11,362 nucleotides of DNA from the NCBI GenBank assembly GCA_017861495.1, contig JAGFXW010000167.1:1-11362 (forward strand). The letters run 5' to 3'. The notes beneath the pieces are model-generated. The model was not told the origin of the DNA. It did no database searches and worked only from the letters and a program-made list of their open reading frames with translations. Positions 7,605-11,362 of this stretch are shown here, piece after piece. How positions within the stretch are numbered: position 1 is the stretch's first letter; every line of letters starts with the position of its first letter. Source of the stretch: Bacillota bacterium. Lineage in GTDB: Bacteria > Bacillota_C > Negativicutes > CTSoil-072. The position numbers and the translations under genes are program-made.

Positions 7605-8483
7605 ATGACGTTTCAAGAAATAATTATGACGTTGCAAAATTTTTGGGCCAAACAACAGTGTATCATTCAACAACCGTATGACGTGGAGAAAGGCGCAGGA
7701 ACGATGAATCCTGCCACCTTTTTACGGACACTTGGTCCCGAACCCTGGAATGTAGCGTATGTAGAACCATCCCGCCGCCCGGCGGATGGACGGTACGGCG
7801 ATAATCCCAACCGTTTGTTCCAACATCATCAGTTTCAGGTTATTATGAAACCATCCCCGGCTACTATTCAGGAGCTCTATTTGGAGAGCTTGAGCTGCCT
7901 GGGAATTGATCCGGCAAAACATGATATCCGTTTTGTTGAAGACAATTGGGAATCACCGACGTTAGGCGCATGGGGCCTGGGCTGGGAAGTATGGCTGGAT
8001 GGAATGGAGATTACCCAGTTTACGTATTTTCAGCAAGTCGGCAGCATTGATGTAAAGCCGGTTGCAGTTGAGATTACTTACGGTTTGGAGCGTCTCGCGA
8101 TGTATATCCAGGGACGGGAAAATGTGTACGATGTAGAATGGGTGAACGGCATAACGTATGGCGATATCTTTCATCAAAATGAGGTAGAACAATCGCATTA
8201 TAATTTTGAGGCAGCGGATACGGACATGCTGTTTCAATTGTTCGATACCTATGAAAAAGAAGCATTGCGTGTTGTCGAATTAGGTTTTGTCTTACCGGCC
8301 TACGACTATGTTTTAAAATGTTCGCATACCTTTAATTTGCTGGATGCGCGCGGAGCGATCAGCGTCAGCGAGCGGACCGCGTTTATCGGCCGGGTTCGTA
8401 CAATGGCTCGGTTATGTGCTCAGGGCTATTTGGAACAACGGGAAAAACTCGGTTATCCGCTTTTGAAAGGGGAGAAACAATAA
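7605..8483 (+). CDS. glyQ: Glycyl-tRNA synthetase alpha subunit
   Basis: A 292-residue catalytic subunit of the bacterial alpha2-beta2 glycyl-tRNA synthetase, a class II enzyme that activates glycine with ATP. The N-terminus [19 protein letters not shown] and [18 protein letters not shown] are family signatures. Class II motif 2 appears as V53[17 protein letters not shown]. The segment [21 protein letters not shown] follows at about residues 122-142. The length is typical. The start ATG has a strong AGGAGG at 7589-7594 with a 10-nt spacer. Expression is controlled by the glycine T-box immediately upstream. Its TAA overlaps the glyS ATG as TAATG, which should balance subunit synthesis. Confidence 0.98.
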   Translation: MTFQEIIMTLQNFWAKQQCIIQQPYDVEKGAGTMNPATFLRTLGPEPWNVAYVEPSRRPADGRYGDNPNRLFQHHQFQVIMKPSPATIQELYLESLSCLGIDPAKHDIRFVEDNWESPTLGAWGLGWEVWLDGMEITQFTYFQQVGSIDVKPVAVEITYGLERLAMYIQGRENVYDVEWVNGITYGDIFHQNEVEQSHYNFEAADTDMLFQLFDTYEKEALRVVELGFVLPAYDYVLKCSHTFNLLDARGAISVSERTAFIGRVRTMARLCAQGYLEQREKLGYPLLKGEKQ

Positions 8484-10546
8484 TGCCGCAAGATATTTTA
8501 TTGGAAATTGGAACGGAAGAAATTCCTGCTAAATTTATGCCGGGAGCATTAGAACAACTTGCTGTTGTTGCACAGGAGAAATTTGCCGCTCACCGGATTG
8601 CGTATCAAGAGATACAAACGATGGGAACCCCGCGGAGAATGACGTTAATTGTACGGCAGGCGGCCGATTGCCAAAGCGATAAACGCAGTGAAAACAAAGG
8701 GCCGTCGGTGAAAATTGCTTATGATGCGGAAGGGAACCCTACAAAGGCAGCCCAAGGGTTTGCCCGCGGCCAAGGGGTTGACGCCTCTCAACTAATCGTC
8801 AAGGATGGTTATGTCTATGCGTTGGTGGAAGAAATCGGCAAAGAGGTAAAGGCGCTGCTTCCTGATCTGCTTGTTGACGTGATCCAGACTCTTAACTTCC
8901 CCAAAACAATGCACTGGGCTAATCTGGATATGCGCTTCGTCCGGCCTATTCGCTGGCTATTGGCGCTTTGTGGAAACGAGGTTATTCCGTTCACAGTTGC
9001 CGCAGTTTCTTCCGGCAACACGACGTGTGGCCATCGCTTTTTAGGGGCTTCTGTTATCGTCGTAACCGGCGTTGAAGATTATATTGAAAAATTACATGCT
9101 AATTCCGTGATTGTTGATCCGGCAACGCGCCGGCAAATGATCCGGACCCAAATTGAAGATTTAGCGAAAAAACAAGGCGGTATTGCTGATATCGATGCTG
9201 ATTTATTGGAAGAAGTAGTATATTTGGTAGAATACCCGACTGCTTTATGCGGTCGGTTTGAAGAAAAATATTTGGCTTTGCCCAAAGAGGCGATTATTAC
9301 ACCGATGCGTGAACATCAACGTTATTTTCCGGTTCTGAACGAAACGGGAGCTTTGTTGCCTTTGTTTATTACTGTGCGTAATGGCGGCAGTGAGCATTTG
9401 GATATCGTTTGCCATGGGAATGAACGGGTTTTGAAGGCGCGCTTGGCAGATGCACAGTTTTTCTTTGAAGAAGACCGAAAATTGCCGTTGGTTTCCCGCG
9501 TGGAAAAATTGAAAACAATTGTTTTTCAGGAAGGCCTCGGTACGTTGTACGACAAAACGATCCGTTTGCAGTTAATGGCTGAAATGGTAGCGTATGAAGT
9601 TGGTGAAGATAAAAAAATATTGCCGGCAATTAAACGGGCAGCGCATTTGGCAAAAGCGGATTTGGTTACGGGAATGGTTTGCGAGTTCACTGAATTGCAA
9701 GGCGTCATGGGACGGGAATATGCTCTCTGCGACGGTGAAAATGCCGTGGTGGCGGAGGCGATTTTCGAACATTACCTTCCCCGGTTTGCCGGTGATATTT
9801 TACCGGCATCCGCAGCCGGCAGGATTATCGGTATTGCCGATAAATTGGACAATATTACGGCTACGATCAGCAGAGGCTTGATGCCAACCGGATCGCAGGA
9901 TCCTTATGCCTTGCGAAGGCAGGCTTTGGGGATCATCAATATTTTGATATCTGCGGGCTACTATGTGTCTTTATCGACGTTGATTGGTCAAATGATCGAT
10001 TTGCTTGGCATAAAAGATAATGAACGTAAAGAAAAATTACTGGTGGATATTCTGGATTTCTTCCGTTTGCGAATCAAAAATGTTCTTGCCGAACAAAATA
10101 TCCGTTATGATATTGTTGATGCCGTGATGGCTGCCGGTTCCGATGACCCCTTTGATACCTGGCAGCGAGCCGTTGCGATGGCTTCCGAAGCAGGAATGGC
10201 TGCCACCGAGCAAGCAGTCCGGGCGTTTACAAGGGCTGGAAACTTGGCGAAAAACTGCATTGTAGAAACAATCGAACCATCATTGTTTGCGGTTGAGGCG
10301 GAACAGGAGTTGTATAACGCATACTGTGCGGCGAAAGCTTCGATCCATACCCGCTTAGCAGCTCATGACTATATAGGCGCTTTGCAAGATATGGCGGAAT
10401 TGGCCGGCCCGATCGATGTGTTTTTCACTGCTGTGATGGTCATGGTTGATGACATCGCTGTTCGCAACAACCGGTTGGCGTTGTTAAAGGCGGTTACCAA
10501 TCTGGCTGTGCAGACGGCAGATTTTAGTAAAATTGTGACGGCATAA
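8483..10546 (+). CDS. glyS: Glycyl-tRNA synthetase beta subunit
   Basis: A 687-residue beta subunit that recognises tRNA-Gly and completes the alpha2-beta2 enzyme. It opens with the family signature DILLEIGTEEIPAKFMPGAL. Other recognisable blocks are MHWANLDMRFVRPIRWLLAL, PKEAIITPMREHQRYFPV and GNERVLKARLADAQFFFEED. An HD-like helical region follows around residue 385-440, then RGLMPTGSQDPYALRRQALG. The C-terminal part is the helical anticodon-binding domain. The start is ATG 8483, overlapping the glyQ stop by one base, with GGAG at 8471-8474 and an 8-nt spacer; an upstream in-frame ATG at 8414 lies inside glyQ and would add 23 unrelated residues. Length matches the family. Confidence 0.97.
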   Translation: MPQDILLEIGTEEIPAKFMPGALEQLAVVAQEKFAAHRIAYQEIQTMGTPRRMTLIVRQAADCQSDKRSENKGPSVKIAYDAEGNPTKAAQGFARGQGVDASQLIVKDGYVYALVEEIGKEVKALLPDLLVDVIQTLNFPKTMHWANLDMRFVRPIRWLLALCGNEVIPFTVAAVSSGNTTCGHRFLGASVIVVTGVEDYIEKLHANSVIVDPATRRQMIRTQIEDLAKKQGGIADIDADLLEEVVYLVEYPTALCGRFEEKYLALPKEAIITPMREHQRYFPVLNETGALLPLFITVRNGGSEHLDIVCHGNERVLKARLADAQFFFEEDRKLPLVSRVEKLKTIVFQEGLGTLYDKTIRLQLMAEMVAYEVGEDKKILPAIKRAAHLAKADLVTGMVCEFTELQGVMGREYALCDGENAVVAEAIFEHYLPRFAGDILPASAAGRIIGIADKLDNITATISRGLMPTGSQDPYALRRQALGIINILISAGYYVSLSTLIGQMIDLLGIKDNERKEKLLVDILDFFRLRIKNVLAEQNIRYDIVDAVMAAGSDDPFDTWQRAVAMASEAGMAATEQAVRAFTRAGNLAKNCIVETIEPSLFAVEAEQELYNAYCAAKASIHTRLAAHDYIGALQDMAELAGPIDVFFTAVMVMVDDIAVRNNRLALLKAVTNLAVQTADFSKIVTA

Positions 10547-10549
10547 TGC

Positions 10550-10569
10550 GGGTTAAAGGGTTTTAGCCC
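10550..10569 (+). other. Hairpin just after glyS without T-run
   Basis: GGGTTAAA at 10550-10557 pairs with TTTAGCCC at 10562-10569 (8 bp including one G-T pair) around a GGGT loop, three bases after the glyS stop. The sequence that follows is ACAGTGGAG, with no T-tract, so it is not a typical intrinsic terminator. It could be a weak terminator, a 3'-end stabiliser or an operator-like palindrome for the downstream regulator. The remaining intergenic DNA to 10615 is AT-rich. Confidence 0.45.
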
Positions 10570-10590
10570 ACAGTGGAGTATAAATAATAT
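10561..10590 (+). promoter_or_regulatory. Possible weak promoter upstream of ccpN-like gene
   Basis: The AT-rich intergenic DNA offers TTTTAG at 10561-10566 and TAATAT at 10585-10590, spaced by 18 nt. Both boxes are poor matches and the first lies in the hairpin's right arm. Several other TATA-like hexamers lie nearby, so the exact position is a guess; read-through from glyS is the alternative. Confidence 0.25.
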
Positions 10591-10624
10591 ATAGGTTGGT
10601 ATTTTTTTACGTTTCGAAAAGGGG

Positions 10625-11275
10625 GTGGCGTCCATCACGTTAACATTGCGACAAGAAAAAATTGTCGAAATTGTGCATGGCTCCGGACCCATTACGGCGG
10701 AGCAAATTGCGGATCGTTTGAAAGTAACCAGAGCCGCTTTGCGTTCGGATCTTGCGGTTTTGGTGATGTACGGCATCCTGGATGCCCGCCCGAAAGTCGG
10801 GTATTTTTATACCGGTAAGAACGCGCCTGGTATCTTGGCGGAAGAAATCAAGAATGTGAAAGTACGGGATATCCAATCGGTTCCGGTCGTAATTCCGGAT
10901 AATACAAGTGCGTATGATGCGATTGTGACGATGTTTTTAGAAGATGTTGGCTCTGTTTTTGTCGTAGAAGCGGGAGGGATTTTAGTCGGTGTGGTTTCCC
11001 GCAAAGATTTGCTGAAAGTATGTATGGGAAATAACAATTTGCAAAAAATACCGGTTAAGGTTTTAATGACATCAGCTCCGAAAATTGTTGTGACGACTCC
11101 AGAAGAATCCATTTTGGCAGCTGCCCAAAAAATTATTGACTACGAAGTGGATAGCTTGCCGGTGGTTCGGGCGACGGATGGTGAAACCGGAAAAGTTTAC
11201 GAGGTTGTCGGGCGTCTTACAAAAACCAACCTGGCCAGGTTGTTGGTTGAATTTGGCCAGGGGAAAAGGGGGTAA
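10625..11275 (+). CDS. ccpN: CcpN-like transcriptional regulator (HTH + CBS pair)
   Basis: A 216-residue regulator with an N-terminal winged helix-turn-helix (residues ~5-60: GPITAEQIADRLKVTRAALR, then ARPKVGYFYTGK) and two CBS repeats at about 78-135 and 140-210 (SVFVVEAGGILVGVVSRKDLL; DSLPVVRATDGETGKVYEVVGRLTKTNL). In Bacillus subtilis CcpN represses gluconeogenic genes such as gapB and pckA, sensing nucleotides through its CBS domains. Its position directly before ppsR, as in Bacilli, supports the assignment. The start is unclear: GTG 10625 gives a family-like N-terminus but is itself part of the SD-like run at 10616-10626; an ATC at 10634 would have a normal 8-nt spacer. The first ordinary later start, TTG 10646, is 20 nt from the SD. 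Targets in this organism cannot be read from the sequence. Confidence 0.88.
   Translation: MASITLTLRQEKIVEIVHGSGPITAEQIADRLKVTRAALRSDLAVLVMYGILDARPKVGYFYTGKNAPGILAEEIKNVKVRDIQSVPVVIPDNTSAYDAIVTMFLEDVGSVFVVEAGGILVGVVSRKDLLKVCMGNNNLQKIPVKVLMTSAPKIVVTTPEESILAAAQKIIDYEVDSLPVVRATDGETGKVYEVVGRLTKTNLARLLVEFGQGKRG
11263..11273 (+). promoter_or_regulatory. Strong Shine-Dalgarno of ppsR, identical to that of ccpN
   Basis: GAAAAGGGGGT here is identical over 11 nt to 10616-10626 before ccpN. It closely resembles AAAAGGGGTGAACT before the ATG at 4618. In ppsR the equivalent position (11278) reads ATC rather than ATG, so this SD is what decides the proposed start. Confidence 0.6.
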
Positions 11276-11277
11276 CT

Positions 11278-11362
11278 ATCATCGCTGCATTGCCGATTAT
11301 TTATGCCATATCCGATTCAATTGGTGAAACAGCTGAAATGGTAGCGCGGGCCACTGCAAGCC
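11278..11362 (+). CDS. ppsR: PEP synthase/PPDK regulatory kinase-phosphatase, 5' end (partial)
   Basis: The first 28 codons of a DUF299/PpsR (YqfL) protein, running off the window. The visible N-terminus contains PIIYAISDSIGETAEMVARA, the conserved opening of this family. Members reversibly phosphorylate pyruvate phosphate dikinase or PEP synthase using ADP and Pi, switching pyruvate-to-PEP conversion. Placement right after a ccpN-like gene matches the known ccpN-yqfL arrangement. No ATG or GTG start is available: the frame is open from a TGA at 11248-11250, and candidates are ATC 11278, ATC 11281 and TTG 11290. I give ATC 11278 because GGGGG at 11268-11272 is five bases upstream; TTG 11290 would be 17 bases away. 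Family is clear, the start is not. Confidence 0.85.
   Translation, partial: MIAALPIIYAISDSIGETAEMVARATAS

Noticed and set aside
7469..7681. A 70-codon plus-strand frame across the T-box terminator into glyQ
   Set aside because: It runs through the T-box and terminator hairpin and overlaps the true glyQ start in another frame; a leader peptide is not needed for T-box control.
10369..10776. A 135-codon minus-strand open frame spanning the glyS end, the intergenic region and the ccpN start
   Set aside because: It overlaps two well supported genes on the opposite strand and its product has no recognisable features.
1..11362. Mobile elements, CRISPR arrays, tRNA or rRNA genes, phage or defence islands
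   Set aside because: No transposase, direct-repeat array, cloverleaf or ribosomal RNA sequence was seen; gene order is the conserved housekeeping one and base composition is even.

Overview
This window is a stretch of a conserved Bacillota housekeeping cluster, entirely on the + strand. The order is phoH (3' end) - pgpH - ybeY - dgkA - cdd - era - DUF502/CNNM-CBS - recO - T-box leader - glyQ - glyS - ccpN-like - ppsR (5' end). From general knowledge, this closely matches the Bacillus/Clostridia order phoH-yqfF-ybeY-dgkA-cdd-era-recO-glyQS-ccpN-yqfL that precedes dnaG-sigA. The DUF502 gene, the moderate GC content and the two-subunit glycyl-tRNA synthetase fit an anaerobic Firmicute. Negativicutes such as the Sporomusa group is my guess, but the sequence does not prove it.

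Positions 1-7248 look like one operon. Gaps are short or negative: pgpH/ybeY overlap by 83 nt and cdd/era by 17 nt, and most genes have clear Shine-Dalgarno sequences. The genes cover RNA metabolism and ribosome maturation (PhoH, YbeY, Era), c-di-AMP turnover (PgpH), lipid-carrier or lipid phosphorylation (DgkA), pyrimidine salvage (Cdd), membrane proteins of uncertain transport function (DUF502, CNNM) and DNA repair (RecO).

Positions 7249-7604 hold the one large non-coding stretch. It contains a sigma-A-like promoter and a complete glycine T-box riboswitch, with a GGC specifier, a T-box/UGGA bulge and an intrinsic terminator. It controls glyQ-glyS, which overlap by one base.

Positions 10547-11362 hold a short intergenic segment with a hairpin, then a CcpN-like HTH-CBS regulator and the start of the PEP synthase/PPDK regulatory kinase-phosphatase, a pair linked to control of gluconeogenic and pyruvate metabolism.

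I see no mobile element, CRISPR array or clearly new system. The points worth a second look are local. DUF502 and CNNM are fused in one frame, and removing one T would separate them. The first CBS repeat of that CNNM protein seems to lack about 25 residues. The 3' end of pgpH runs deep into ybeY. ppsR, and possibly ccpN, have no conventional start codon at normal distance from their strong, identical Shine-Dalgarno sequences; an ATC sits there instead.
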